In this document: positions 20,807 through 33,290 of the stretch, one piece after another
How positions within the stretch are numbered: position 1 is the stretch's first letter
How the letters are laid out: each line of letters starts with the position of its first letter
Origin: Blasia pusilla
Taxonomy: Eukaryota; Marchantiophyta; Marchantiopsida; Blasiales
DNA: 64,000 nt
Assembly (NCBI GenBank): GCA_050084515.1
Contig: CM114271.1
Location: 59,458,001 to 59,522,000, forward strand
Direction of reading: 5' to 3'
Program-made: the position numbers and the translations under genes
Notes under the pieces: model-generated
Seen by the model: only the letters and a program-made list of their open reading frames with translations
The model's database searches: none
What the model was told of the DNA's origin: nothing

Positions 20807-22816
20807 TACCATGAGTGACCAGCTATTATGGCTTGCCTTCACCATCCATCGCAATAGCCCTACCTATTGTCTACAACGAGCTTTGAGCGGTCTTATTAGT
20901 TGTGGGAGTTGCAAGTAGTGTCCTCCTTTTGAGCAACATCCACAACTAATACTAGTTTATATTACCTCCTGTAATTAACTTTCAAAAAATTTAAATGTCA
21001 TTTTAAATCAATTTTGAATGATCCTATTGGTCCAAAAGACGAACAATCCCGTTCGTTTAAAATGTTGAGTGTCAAAAGAGAAAAGTTTACAAAATGAATA
21101 TAGATGGGTTTCCATAAAACCCATGTAAAAAGTCTTTTGGTTTTATTTTAGATTAAAAAAATTTAACTGGAAATAATTCAGATAGAAATTGCAAAGTTTA
21201 TTTCAGTATCTACATCTCCCCAAAAATGACTTCATGACAAATGTCATAGTCGAGTATGGTTACACGGCACCACGTCAGATTCACAGTTGATGGCTCCCGT
21301 ATGGTCGGACTCTGGTCGCGAGACTCTTTGTCGCACAACGTACTCCGCCTGTGCTCCTGGGAAGAGGAAACTGCTTGCACGCTTTCTTTACCTCCTTAGG
21401 CAGAGAAATCACAGAGAAAGGCAATTTTCACGTGGGAGCTTGTAAGCAGTCTATTAAGTGAGACGAAACCTGGACAAGTTGAGACTGCGCGAGTTCCCAG
21501 CCAAACTAAGAGTCTAATGGACCCTCCTTAATTCCGGCTAAGCTTCCTTTGAGGCAATCACTAACAATATTTCTTACCTGTTGATTTTATCATAGTTTGA
21601 AAAATGTGTGTGTCAAGTACTTCTTTGAACATGACTTTTACGCTCTGCAATGTTATATTTCCTAAGTTTCTATGCAGATAGAGTTGTTCGCGTGCAAGTA
21701 TGACGTCGTCCGTCAGGTTTCCTAGATTATCTACAAAACTTACTGCTTTCATCTAGGAAAACTTTGGGGTCCTTTTGGGTTTTTTTTTTCCTTTCTTAGG
21801 TGCATGTTTTTCAGAGCTACAATAAAGTTTGGGTCCGCTGCGAGAAGAAGCCTTCTTACAATAAAACTCCACTCCGCCACTAGAAGTAGGCGAGAAGAAG
21901 TTTTCTTCATTTCTCCAAAAGCCAAGTAATTGCGTCTTGGGAACGAAAGCAGAAGTCTCGTCCGCCAACGATATGAGTAGCTACCGACCGAACTTCATGA
22001 TTGAACGCCACCGCAAGTTCGTGTGCAAACGACCACAAGTCCAGTTCATTTGAATGATTTGAGTCTAAAGTTGTACTGTTAGGAATCCCCCTACCCTAAT
22101 CCACCAACCGTTATCAAGAGCATGCACCGTTCTTACATCCATTCCAAGGACGATGCATATAGTTGTGCGAAGACTTGGGACAGCTCGACTTGACCAACTT
22201 CGAGGAGCATAGAAAATGAACAACATTAGGGGAAGGAATCCAAAACCGTTTTATCATATTTTGAAAAATGTGTTTGGCTGGTGTTTTTTACGAAGAAAGG
22301 GAAGGGCATGCGAAAGGATGGAGGTATTTTTATGAAAATGAAGCTTGTCGATTATCGTTTTCAAAGTAAGGAGAGGGAGAGAAAGAGGGAAGGGGAGGGC
22401 CGTTGAAGAGTGGGTGCGACTCATTTGATTTCTGATGGGGCTAGAACCATCCAAAACAAGAAAAATAAATTCGTGTTATGATGTCTACAGCAAATGTTTT
22501 CATAAAATGGTTCAATTAATATAACATAAATACACAGAATTTTACTCTTGCTATTGAAAAATCTCATAGAAATTTATTTTCTTTAAAAGTAGTAATCAAG
22601 CATCACATGGACTTGTTGGCTAATCTATATTATTGTGGGAGAGTGCCTGCTTGATTTGCAAACACCTTTCTGTTTGACACGTGGTAGCAAGAAAATGTTT
22701 CACATGCTATGGGCAACAAGAAAAAGATTTTGAATTTGTATAATATCATTAGTCCTTTAGTGAGGTCCCCTCCTTTCATGACCCGGAGGAAGGACTACTC
22801 AAATACTTTTTTATTT
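20807..22816. other. Unassigned region
   Basis: AT-rich with a less AT-rich patch at about 21,230-22,460. Short minus-strand frames at 21,561-21,752 and 21,753-21,968 follow one another, but no family is recognised. No intact gene seen. Confidence 0.35.
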
Positions 22817-22845
22817 CCCGTGCATCGCACGGGCACCTTACTAGT
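22817..22845 (+). repeat. Helitron-like 3' terminus or TIR end
   Basis: Hairpin CCCGTGC-ATC-GCACGGG followed by CACCTTACTAGT. A hairpin about 10 bases before a terminal CTAG, with T after it, is the canonical Helitron 3' end. The same words in reverse orientation start copy X at 20,188. A matching 5' end was not found. Confidence 0.5.
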
Positions 22846-23865
22846 ATTCTCATATATTTTCCAAAGACCAACATTTAAAACTTGGTGCATAAATGTCTAT
22901 TATTGTGAAAGAGCATATGTAGAACAAGAAAAAATAGGAAACACTTGAGTTTATAATAATTATCACCAAGTTCCCTTATGATATAGTAGCGCAAGTCTTT
23001 ATTTTCTTGTCCTTTAGAACCATTCACATTTTGCAATAGTATGATCAATGCACTAATAGTGAATAGGGGCTCTTTTCTTGGAAGGGAAAAGCAGCTACAT
23101 GGAGAGGAGCCCCACTCCCCCTTCGAGGAAAAGCCTAATGGAGGTGCCGAAGCCCAAACATCTCCATAGGGATGGGATGTTTGACACATCCTAATATCTT
23201 TTTCCAAATAGGATCTACATAGCACACTCATTCAACATGGATGTTATTGAATAGGCAAGGTGTTTATTCTTCCTTATTATCCGCATTTCACAATCCCACT
23301 TCATGCTCTCTTTCTAAGCTCAACTCTTACCATTTTCTTATTTATCTTGTTTGGAACTAGAGATCTTTCTACAAAGAGGGGCCTGTGGGGAGGAGAGGAG
23401 GAGGAGGTGTTGGATGAGGCTAGGGAGGGTCATCTTTGCAAGGGGTTGGCACACGTGGATGGAGGAATGATTCCATCAATACATTTGAGTGGTAGTCAAA
23501 GTGATGGCTACCAACATGGATGGACAGATCCAAGTGGCGGTGGATGCAACCTTGACATTAGATCATCAAAGGACAAGGGAAGTTTCTTGGGTAAGTGTTA
23601 AATCTCAAAAAATAGTTATCGACTCTTTTTGGTAGTACTAATTAACATATGCTACATACGTTTAATTTTTTTGAACACAAGAGTAGTTATTTGCATAAAT
23701 GGACAAGATGCTCCACACATTTGTACATGAGAATATAAGCACTTATGCCATAATACAGAGATAAAAATTCATGCAACACAAGATATTTCAAACTCAAGGA
23801 TAACTTGCTTGCACCATCATACAGACTATATGAAGAGTCAAATGATTTTTTCACCTTACAAGGAT
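22846..23865. other. Unassigned region
   Basis: Mixed composition. A plus-strand frame at 23,260-23,601 and a minus-strand frame at 22,875-23,231 are open, but neither has recognised motifs. No gene supported. Confidence 0.35.
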
Positions 23866-24446
23866 GTTGTCGTGCGAATACACATCACTACACAACATAC
23901 ATCTTTGTCACCAAACACACATAAAAACATACTCAATCCCATGCTAGCTCATGGCATCCCCAAACATCGAGAGTCGAGACGATCAAGTACCAAAATATCT
24001 CCAATTAAATTAAGTATCCTTCTTACAAAAACTTCTCTCCATGGTGGAGGTCCATAGCTCCGACGACGCCTCATGCCACAAGGTTCAACAAAGAGAGTGA
24101 GCTCCAAAGCTCCCTCTCTTTGGGTATACCCCCTTCCCTCTCCCAAGCTCTCTCCACAATAACCGATGCTTGCAGGTCATCTCCTTGGCTCTTGACTGGC
24201 CTGTTGTAGGAGGTCAAGGGCCACTTTCCAAAGTGGATAGTCAACTATATTCAAAATATTAACTTACCCCTGAAATAGTCAATTTGTTTTCGGCTCCAAA
24301 TGATCCGAAATAAAGGGAAAATCTGCTCTCTCAAGTTGCCCGTGGCTTGATCAAGTTATCCTCAACCTCTTGAGGTTGTTCTCCACTATCCTTGAAAGTG
24401 CTATACTAGATCTTGTCGATCTATCCTAAAAGACCTCAAAATGTAG
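23866..24446 (-). repeat. Isolated Ty3-type LTR (minus)
   Basis: Reading on the minus strand it runs from TTAGGATAGATCGACAAGATC-like sequence, through a GGGTATACCC box and a GA-rich hairpin, to a 3' end near GCACGACAAC. It is colinear with the LTRs at 25,025, 26,676, 37,072 and 50,740. The left terminus (core start) is not cleanly preserved. No internal element sequence is attached, so it is a solo or broken LTR. Confidence 0.7.
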
Positions 24447-25024
24447 ATGAGGAAAAGAACAATATATGGGTCTTGAAGACCGGACACTCTTATGTCAATA
24501 AATATTTCTAGTGATCAAGAGATTTTCTACTTATCACATGAAGTCTGGCATACTTCATTGAGGTATCTAAACATGTCATGGATATTGGGATAACTTGGAG
24601 GATTTATACTCTAATTTACTTTTATTATCTCTATTTTTTTTCTTCACTGCATCATGTATATTAGGAAGGGGACTTGTAGGGATGGGCATGATCCAATTGA
24701 GACTACATACAAGTCAAGTACCAAGACATAACAATAAACCTCAAAAAATGAGTTCAATATGGCGATCAGAAAAACACAGAAAAACACATTAGTTTTTCCA
24801 ACTATCCATGAAGAATAGTTAAATATGCATTTTTAGGGGTTGGAGGATTTCTTGATCTTATACTTTAGCTCAAAAGAATATGTAGCTATGTAAGAGTGGA
24901 GTAACAATGGAAGCCCAATAGCAAGGAGATCAAGAGACTAGGCCATTTTTTTCATTAGTAAGTCTAGAACCTTGTGACAACGTATACACATTTGAATACA
25001 TCCAAGATTGAGAAGGTCTTGAAG
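24447..25024. other. AT-rich spacer between LTRs
   Basis: No gene seen. A 65-codon frame at 24,595-24,792 starts with a hydrophobic stretch, but nothing else supports it. Confidence 0.35.
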
Positions 25025-25943
25025 ATTTTCATGCACATACACATCACTGCACAACATAAATTGATGTCACCAAAAACACATTCAAACATATAAGATACCA
25101 TACTAACTCATGGCATGTAAATATCGAGACGATCAAGTACCACAATATCTCCAATAAATCAAGATCTCTCACAATGTGCGTACAAATCCATATTTGTCTC
25201 TCTCATGTGAAACTAAATCCACTCTCCTAATAAGAGGCTTAGGTAACTCACAAAACAAGGAGGATCAGAGCTCCCCCACTTCATGCAAAGAGGTTCAACA
25301 AAGAGAGAATGAGCTCCAAAGCTCTCTCTCCTTAGGTATACCCCTTCCTCTCCCAAGCTCTCTCCATGGTAACATATGCTCTCACGTCTTATCCTTAGCT
25401 CTTGACCTATTTTAGGGGTCAAGGGTTACTTCCCAAAATGGAAATTCAACTCTATTCATAATTATAACTTACCCAAAGTAGTAAGTTCTATGTAAAAAGG
25501 AAAACTTGTGGGAAAAGGAAAGGTAGGTAAAGGTTGGATACACCATCGGGACTTCCCAAGAAGTCACTCATCACATTACTATTTCACTCCAAGGGCATTG
25601 AATTGTAAAGTTCTATGAGATCTAGTGTAGTAAACCTAGCTACTTGCACTCGATCTAGATCAAGCTAAATGAGCCAAAAAAAAGGAAAACCTACTCTCTC
25701 AGGTTACACAAGGCCTCAGCGCGTTACCTTTGACCTTCTAAGGTTGTCCTCCAAAATCCTCGAAGGCGCTCTACTATAAACTCTTCAATCCATCCTAAAA
25801 GATGTGACAATTGTTGTGCACATACACATCGTTACATACACAACATACATCATTGTCACCGAATATACCTACAAACACATAAGATACCATACTAACTCAT
25901 GGCATCTAAACATCAAGATGAAGATACCAAAATAACTCCAATC
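25025..25943 (-). repeat. Ty3-type LTR with duplicated ends (minus)
   Basis: The minus strand reads, after a polypurine block (25,944-25,953): a left repeat ending GCACAACAA, the core starting TTGTCACATC, the TATA-like box, the GA hairpin and a right repeat. About 185 bases (roughly 25,485-25,670) interrupt the core relative to the other LTRs. No pol remains upstream. This is one of three copies with the repeat-core-repeat layout. Confidence 0.65.
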
Positions 25944-26054
25944 ATCCCCCTAGCGGTTGGTTAGGTCCCTCTTACTCCAAATAGCCATTTATCCCTCACT
26001 ACCATGACATACATCTCTAGAACGCTACGAGCAAAAAAGTCAGGTGCTCATATG

Positions 26055-26347
26055 CAAGGTTGCATGTGGACAAAGTCCGTGACCATGGACATGTCCATGT
26101 ACGTGGACTTATGTCCGTCCTATGGAAGGACTTGTCCATATAGGCCCCACCTTTCCCTTCTTTCTCCTTCCCCTTACTTGCAATCATGTTCCATACTCCC
26201 CCGTTTCTTCCTCCCTCCACCTCCACTCTCTCCTCCCTCATTGCTCCACTCATCCTTGCATTGCCTTCCATCATGGACTAAAATTGGATCCCACTTCTTG
26301 GAACCCATGTCCGTCCTAAGGAAGGACTTGTCCATTTTGTGCAACCA
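26055..26347. mobile_element. MULE-like MITE, complete copy
   Basis: 293 bases with imperfect terminal inverted repeats. The left end reads GGTTGCATGTGGACAAAGTC and the right end, inverted, GGTTGCACAAAATGGACAAG. It is flanked by TGCTCATATG (26,045-26,054) and TGCTCATGTG (26,348-26,357), a 9-10 base target duplication with one mismatch, as expected for Mutator-type elements. No coding capacity. Related pieces lie at 29,179, 31,321 and 58,704. Confidence 0.65.
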
Positions 26348-26675
26348 TGCTCATGTGGCCCCATCGTTAATTGCTTTCTTGTCATCCATGTCATAAACAT
26401 AAGTCTGGATCTATGAATACCTAATATCTACTCGATGTATATTTTGGGCAAATCCATCGTCCTCGAGGAATTCTAGTAAGTGGTGATGATAGATATGCCT
26501 TGTGCTACCCTCTCGAATGCCCATCACAAACTAGAATAGTGATTGGAGCAAGGGAAAAACCATACAACCTTCAACGCAAGCCTGCAGGAACCAATGCTAA
26601 GCTCAGATCAACTCTACCGTCAATTTTAGGAAGGTGACATGACGCACAGTTACGCACATCGTCCTTCCAAATGTC
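26348..26675. other. Unassigned spacer
   Basis: No gene or repeat recognised between the MITE and the next LTR. Confidence 0.35.
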
Positions 26676-27222
26676 ACGTCTTTTAGGATAGATCTACAAG
26701 ATGTAGAAGAGCACCTTCAAGGATAGTGGAGAACAACCTCAAGAGGTTGAGGATCACTTATTGAGGCCACTGGTAATCTGAGAGAGCAGATTTTCCCTTC
26801 CTTTCGGCTCATTTGGAGCCATATTGAGAAACTTGCTATTTTAGGTAAGTTACCATTTTGAATATAGTTGGCTTTACATTTTTGGAAGTGGCCCATTGAC
26901 CTCCTACAGTAGGTCAAGAGCCAAGGAGGTTACTTGCGCACATAGATTACCTTGGAGAGAGCTTGGGAGAGGGAAGGGGATATACCTTAAAGAGAGAGAG
27001 CTTGAGGCATTCTCTCTTTGTTGCACCTCTCTCTTTGTTGCACCTCTTGGCATGAGGCGGCAGAGCTTTGGTCCTGCTTGTGTTGTGTCTATAACCCAAG
27101 CCCCTCATTGGAGATATTTTGGTAATGGATCGTCTTGGTATGTGGATGTCATGTGGTAACATAGTATCTTGTGTGTTGTGTGTGTATTCGGTGACAATGA
27201 TGTATGTTGTGTATACGCACGA
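26676..27222 (+). repeat. Isolated Ty3-type LTR (plus)
   Basis: Starts TGTCACGTCTTTTAGGATAG and ends TATACGCACGATACA, so it has TG...CA ends. It contains the GGGATATACC box, a GA-rich stretch, a duplicated TCTCTTTGTTGCACC and the usual end repeat (from 27,104). It lacks the extra left repeat. It abuts the integrase end of a minus-strand pol relic, so the two are unrelated insertions joined tail to tail. Confidence 0.7.
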
Positions 27223-27225
27223 TAC

Positions 27226-29176
27226 AAACCATACTATCATGTCCCTCGAATAAGAGAACACCAGAGGGCAAGACATCATGCCCTCTCTTGATGATATTCC
27301 TTACAATCACATCCAACGTTATACGTGGCGTGTGTTGCGAGGAGACATAGTCTTCTTGATGAAATCTCCAGATTGTCGGTTGATAACTACCTCCCCAAAT
27401 AGTCCCATACCTCAAAGTATCTCGATGTTGCATAATCGCCAAGTTCTCAAACACCATGGGCATAACTCTCTAAAATAACTCAGCCCCTGAGAAAATTTTC
27501 CCATCCATATATCAAGGTCATCAAGGTTTAACACCTCATGAGCATCACGATGAATGGCCGTAGGTAAATCACACTCTTGTCCATAAAGCAAAAAATATGG
27601 TGAGGAAGACGCTAAGGATGCTTGCCCGCTTGTTGAATCTATATCCCATTGCCAACCACGGCAACTAAAAGTCCCAATCTCCTAAGTGACCTCTCTACAA
27701 GCCATACTTATATAATCTTCTCTTCACTGTCTGCACAACTCTCTTTGCTAGTCCATCCGCCTCATGATGATCTTGCAAAGTAGTGCATTGGTCGATAAGT
27801 GTCTACTCACATAAGGCTTGAAACTCCGCACAAAACTTGGTTCCCTAGTCTGTCAATATCTCAGCTAGTGCGCCATAATGACTTAACACTTGATCTATGA
27901 AGGCATATATTACTCCCTCACTTGCTTAGTCAGGAAATACAACTAACTCTATCCACCTGAGAAATGCTCGACCATCAACAACACATAACGACTATGGCAC
28001 TCCATCAAAGGTAAAAGTCTTGCAAAATCCAAACTCCATCTATAGCTTAAACTCATAATTGGCGATAGATGTAATTGTAAATTCGGAGCATTGAATGATG
28101 CTCGGACTCGATCACATAGAGTTGCATCTTGCAACAAAGAGCTGAACATTAGTGCGCATGCCTCGCCAACAATATTGTATGTGGAGCAAGTTGTATATCT
28201 GCTTTACTTCAAAGTGACCCAACTCCTCGTGAGCATGTTTCACCAAATATGCTCTATACAAAAGATGAGGCACTATGCGTACTCTACCATCCTCCCAAAC
28301 TTGTAAAATATGTGTTCCCTCCCAGGGGAACAGTCTGACTCGTGGTAGGATCCAATCCCGCTCTCTGGACCGCCCTCACGACGCTGCATGTATGCACATA
28401 CTCCAAGACTGCTCCATCCTCATGGATATCTTGGCCACCCGTCGCCTCCTCACCAAGCCCCGCCATTAAGGGCATAACACTTTGGCTCTACATAGCCAAA
28501 AAACCCAAATAGGCCATCCCGACACCTTTTCCTCATCACTCTCTCCATAGCAACGAGCTCCAGTTGCATCTTGTTGATTCGGACATGGGTTATGGCCCAA
28601 CCCATCTACATCATGGTTGAGAGTCCCAAGTCGATGTACTCCCTAAAAATTGTACTTATGCAACAGTAGAGCCCACCTTGCAAGCTTTCCTTTAAGCTTG
28701 TCGGACTCCATCAACCACTTGAGGGTTGCCAAATAAATAACACTTGAAATGTGCAATAGCCCACACTGCAATTAAGCACTAACCCTCACGAGCTCAACTT
28801 CACCTCTGTAGTGTTGTTCGAGCGAATAGCATAAGCCACCATAAACTCTCTACCCTCATCATTATGCTGGTTGAGCACTACTCCAAGCCCCAACATCTCA
28901 CCCAACGTACGCAACTATATGCAACTAGAAAGGACGCTCCCAAATAGGTTTCCTCACTATGAACACAAACGTCAATCAATGCTTGAGCATTTGAAATGCT
29001 CTCTCCTACTCATCCCCCTATTGCCACTTATGATCCATCTTGGTCATTAAGGTTAGTAGCTTTGCAATCAAATTGAAACCCTTGACGTAAAGTCAATAGA
29101 AGTACGCCAATCCAAAGAATGCACAAACTTGATTCACATCTGTAGGGCGTGGAATCCGTGAGATAGCCTCTATCTC
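27226..29176 (-). mobile_element. Ty3-type pol relic D (RT end, RNase H, integrase)
   Basis: Minus-strand copy colinear with 34,790-36,660 of element C. Reading leftwards: RT connection region (about 29,150-28,950), RNase H (28,930-28,600), linker (28,590-28,330), and integrase core with LSYRWSLDFARLLPLMECHS and RYVLLMVEHFS (28,149-27,949). The integrase C-terminal part with MPMVFENLAIMQHRDTLRYG lies at about 27,463-27,230. Frames are broken throughout. It has no PHD finger or LTR of its own. At its 5' side it is cut at a MITE-like terminus. Confidence 0.75.
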
Positions 29177-29178
29177 AA

Positions 29179-29389
29179 GGTTGCACCAAAATAGACAAGT
29201 CCATCCATGGGATAAATATGTCAAGACATACCAAACTGATTATCAGCCAAGGTGCTTGCAGGCCTACGTTCAGAGAATCACAACATGCGGGTTGTGCGAG
29301 CCAAGACTCAAGACAAGGTCAAAGGGTGCGGGCTAAAGGGGGCTCCATAGGGCTAGGTGCGGGCCTCATGCACGCTTAAGCGCGATTTT
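29179..29389. repeat. MITE-like terminus and GC-rich block
   Basis: Begins GGTTGCACCAAAATAGACAA, matching the MITE terminal repeat, followed by a stretch with GGTGCGGGC words. Similar GGCCCGCAC words occur in the insertion at 58,704-59,090. The far end is undefined. Confidence 0.35.
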
Positions 29390-31320
29390 TTTATAGGGTC
29401 ATGTGTAGGTAGGGGGAGATTTTGATTGTTATTGAAGGCACTTGAGGGGGTAGAGAAGAAAGCAGAAGATTAAAATATATATAGTTGCATAAGGTGGTTG
29501 TATTAGAGAATATGTTAGTTACGAATGAAAGTGGTTAAAGAAGTTGGGATAGTATAGGGGGAGAGAGGAAGACAGAATGTTAAAATATAATTGACTAGGA
29601 TAGTTGGAATAGAAGATAAGTTACTTGCAAACTAAAGTGGATAAAGAAGTTAGGATAGTTGGAAAAGGATTCGGATTATGAGAACAAAATAAGATTTTCT
29701 AAATGATGATTAGTGGAAATGGTTTAGGAATAAATAGTAAGTGGGGTAGATGAGGAAAAAGAATGAAGGGTTCTCTCCTCCTTCCATCATCCCCTGTATA
29801 AACTTGCTCATTTTTTGTATACCCTCACAATCTCATTCTTCCCTTCATGTCTCTACGCTTATATGGAATTTTTTTTCTCCATATATAGGTGAATTTGATA
29901 AGTGAGAATATGTTTTGCCATTGGATAACCTTGATAATCGAAGGTATCTTGGTTAGCATATTGATCTTTCTTGTTCATAGTAAGTGTTCCAAGATTGTTA
30001 TTGGAGCATTCACGAATAATATTTGATGTAATTTTCTTTCATTTTACTAGTAAATATATCCTATTATTGACATTGTAAACTTATTATGAATTATCCAAAT
30101 ATTTTTGGGTCGGATTAGTATTTGCATGTAGTCATGATCAAAGCTCGAGAACTCCAACAGATTATGAAAGAACATTAGGCAGAAGTACAGATGGAAGGTG
30201 GAACATCAAGAAAATGGCAGGGTAAGTATTTTTCCTATTATATGAAAACCTATCATAGCTCGCGGATGGTAGAGAATTTTACACGAGAGAGACAAAAGAC
30301 AAAGGATGGGAATAAGAATACCCATCATGCCAAATTATGAGTGAAGGGCCCTCCTAGTATGCAACGGGGTGTTCAAAATAGGACACTTGTGGGAAATGGG
30401 CAAAGAAGGGAAGAGAGATCCTCGAGTGAATTGGAGGAGACATCGCCATTATAAATAGTTTTACAACAACCCTTGCAAGATGGAGTTACAGACATGATAT
30501 TGAGTGAAAGTCTCAAGTTGACGAACTAGTGGCACTATAAAGAAGCAAGCTAATCTGAGGAATTCTTTCAACATCCAAGGAATAGAAGTTACAAATGACA
30601 TGTGGGGAAAGTGTTTCTACGAATATGGAGTATCATTCAACGTAGTACGGGAAGATGCTTTCAAGCAAGCAATGTTGGCAAGAACAAAGGTGAAGGATTA
30701 CTAAGGTCCTAGTTATAGTTCATTGCGCACCACTCTACTTGAGAAACATATGAGGAAGGTGAAGGAAAAGGTGGATGGCATATTGGATCATTTGAGTTTG
30801 GGGGTCACGATTATCACGGATTCTTGGACCAAAGTGAGGAATGAGTCTTTATATTAGTGAACATCACGGTCTCGTGTCCACAAGGTGAGGTTATGATCGA
30901 GTCGGTACACACCAAGGGGGAGTCCAAAATGGTTGAATGGTCGACATGTCATGTAGAAAGGACTATCATGGGCATAGATCCAAAGAATATGTTGCAACTT
31001 GTGACAAAGAATGCTAGCAATGCGTGAGCAGTAGGGAAACTTATTGAAGCAAAGTTTTCTCATATTCTTTTGGGATCGATGTGTATCACATTATCTTGAT
31101 CAAGTATGTGAAGAAAGAAGTAAGTGGCCTTGGATAGACAAGAATTTTGCACAAGCTCATTAGATGGTAGTATTTGTGAAGACAAGAACTTGGGTGATGA
31201 CTAAATTCATGGAAACCAACCCAATGAAGTGACAATTGTTGCTTCTTGCAAACACACGGTTGGCAAAAAACTTTGTAATGATGGGATGTGTCTTAGAATT
31301 GAGGGAGGCATTCCATGCAT
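29390..31320 (+). pseudogene. hAT-type transposase relic, central region (DUF659-like)
   Basis: Recognisable from about 30,540 to 31,310 across broken frames. Readings include VTNDMWGKCFYEYGVSFN, SLRTTLLEKHMRKVKEKVDG, a VTIITDSWTKVRNESLY block and ESVHTKG, then MLQLVTKNASNA and KLIEAKFSHILLGSMC. These are the features of the DUF659 / RNase H-like core of plant hAT transposases, including the D-x-W-x-x-x-R-N motif. The first 700 bases are AT-rich with no clear coding. A MITE fragment cuts the element at 31,321. Confidence 0.65.
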
Positions 31321-31455
31321 GGTTGCACAAAAATGGGCAAGTCCTTCCTTAGGACGGACATGGACGGAAAAGTCTGGACATGTCCACAAACATGGGTTCT
31401 AAGAGGTGGGACCCATAATTTATAGTCCATGATGGAATGCAAGGCAAGGATGCGT
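31321..31455. repeat. MITE fragment at the 5' break of element C
   Basis: Starts GGTTGCACAAAAATGGGCAA and continues through CATGGGTTCTAAGAGGTGGG and TCCATGATGGAATGCAAGGC. This matches about half of the complete MITE at 26,055-26,347 (inverted). It joins directly to protease sequence of element C. Confidence 0.6.
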
Positions 31456-31860
31456 TGTCCATTCCGGATACATACATCCTTGGTTGGAGCAAGTACCATA
31501 TATTTTATCACCCGACAAGAGGTTGTGGTGAGGATTCGCCCAAGACATCCTAGAGATGAGTCCATGGTGCGAGCCAAGGCGATTGTGACCGATGCCGAGT
31601 TGTATGTCGTCTTGGTTGGTGGAGCACTTTTATACCCGATGGGGTTTTCCCTAGATTACTGGGAGGAGTTAGCGTCCTACAGACCACGATGGCAGTTTGG
31701 GGATGGATGACTTAGTTCATTATCCATTCGATTCACGAGTGGAGTGATTGAGCGACGGTCAAGAGAGATGGCGACATTAGCAGCATTCAACAACGCCATC
31801 ACGTGGCCTTGTGATTTGATTGAGGGCCTATCCATAAAGAGGGCATATCCATGCCTGCAA
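31456..31860 (+). pseudogene. Aspartic protease (element C)
   Basis: The frame to 31,710 reads VVVRIRPRHPRDESMVRAKA and LVGGALLYPMGFSLDYWEEL, nearly identical to copy A. The N-terminal DSG region is lost at the MITE junction. After a stop at 31,708-31,710, similarity continues to about 31,860 (TLAAFNNAITWPCDLIEG). Confidence 0.65.
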
Positions 31861-32049
31861 CTACTAGGGAGAGAAGTGTAATGATAGCTGCATCATTTCG
31901 TGGAGGAGAGGTGCCGTTGTGGGGCCCGAGTGAAGTGCTTCGATTCTTGGCTCATGAGCACGTGCAGACGGCATGAAGTGAGGCGTTTGCACCAAAGTGT
32001 GACGGATCAAAGGCAAGGTAGCCATGAGGGCTACCTTGACCCCCTTGGA

Positions 32050-32232
32050 AAACACACCGATTGTGTTGCGCATTCGAAAGGAGGGTATTTGCGTGTTGGA
32101 TGTCTTTGGAGGGATCAACATTGGATTAGCTGATGTTTTGCATGCAAAAGTGTGCGTGCAGTAATCCTTGTATGTTGAGATTGATAATTTTGCAAGGCGC
32201 GCTTCACTTCACCATATGGCGCAGTTACGCCT
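32050..32232 (+). pseudogene. DNA cytosine methyltransferase, motifs I-II (element C)
   Basis: From 32,093 the frame reads VLDVFGGINIGLADVLHAKV, then after one stop SLYVEIDNFARRASLHHMAQ. The first is the S-adenosylmethionine-binding motif I (D-x-F-x-G-x). The second carries the acidic residue of motif II (V-E-x-D). Their place before motifs IX and X in this copy means the domain is in canonical, non-permuted order, unlike plant DRM enzymes. Confidence 0.7.
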
Positions 32233-33290
32233 CCACCATATAGGAATACTTGAGTTTTTTTCGCGATCCTCATAACCAAACGAACACCAAATAGGCACCA
32301 AGCGGAACATCATAACTACGGTGATCACGCTTTGGAGAGGCTTTTGGAAGGTCTCTTGGAAAAGTCCAAGAGACAAAACGCGTTACAGAGTTGTGCATTT
32401 TATGCGTTAGTGGTTGCAACCTAGAAACCTACACCAAACTTAAACCAAGACTTGAGATGAGTTGAGTCTTGGAAGGTTGGTTGCCATAGAGGTGAGAACC
32501 AATTTTGGAACACGACTAGTGTTTGGGGAATTTGATTGTGTTTTGGACCATAACGTTTTGTTCCAAGATGCATTTGGGACAAATAAAGGCGCGTTGGAAA
32601 TCTTATCTCAAGACGCTTCTAATGAAATAAAGATCTTAGCAAACTCATAAGTAAAAGATGAGATATTGGCTGAAAACAATTATGAGAGCAATCGGGTTGA
32701 GGGCCAATTTGAGGGGCCCGACTGTCTTTCCCTAAAGTTAGGGAGACCCCGAAGATCCCCATAAACACTAGTAAAGGGGAGTCTCTCCAAGATGTCTTGG
32801 AACACGAACCCCACTTTGAGCACCAAATGGCGTCTCAAGGGCACGGGATAGAACGGAGTTTGGCATTGGAACTCGAAACCCAAACCTTATCCAAGGGAGT
32901 GGACTTTGTGAGCCACACTTGGATTCCAACCTGTGATTCATTTTTTGTGAGTCTTGGTTAGGGACTCATTGGATGTTCATTGGATAATTGGAACCTCCTG
33001 GCTTGAAACGCCGTTTGAGGTTCTTGAACCGACCAGAAAGTCTATTCCAAGTCTGCCGAGACTCGCATGTGTTGTAAACTGCAAAACTAGGAAAGTGAGC
33101 TTGATGAAAGACCGAGATAAGAACTCGGAAAGTTAGCCTGTTGATTGATCCACATCTGACTTATCAGAGTGCATGTTTGGATGCAGATCAACTTTGAGAG
33201 CGTGACCTACTGAACGCACGCTTCCGCAACAACAAAGATTAACGTTCAAGGAGAGTAGGCGCAAGATAGTTCCCTACCAAGGGATATTGC
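32233..33290 (+). other. Unrelated segment replacing the middle of the methyltransferase
   Basis: Expected motifs IV-VIII (as in 4,621-4,980) are missing. About 1.06 kb of other sequence stands in their place. It has no recognised protein, no clear inverted termini and no LTR match. Short open frames at 32,462-32,650 and 32,954-33,136 (plus) are unassigned. Confidence 0.5.

Noticed and set aside
26947-27279. Open frames within the LTRs at 26,676-27,222 and 25,025-25,943
   Set aside because: They follow LTR boundaries and are not conserved as proteins between LTR copies.
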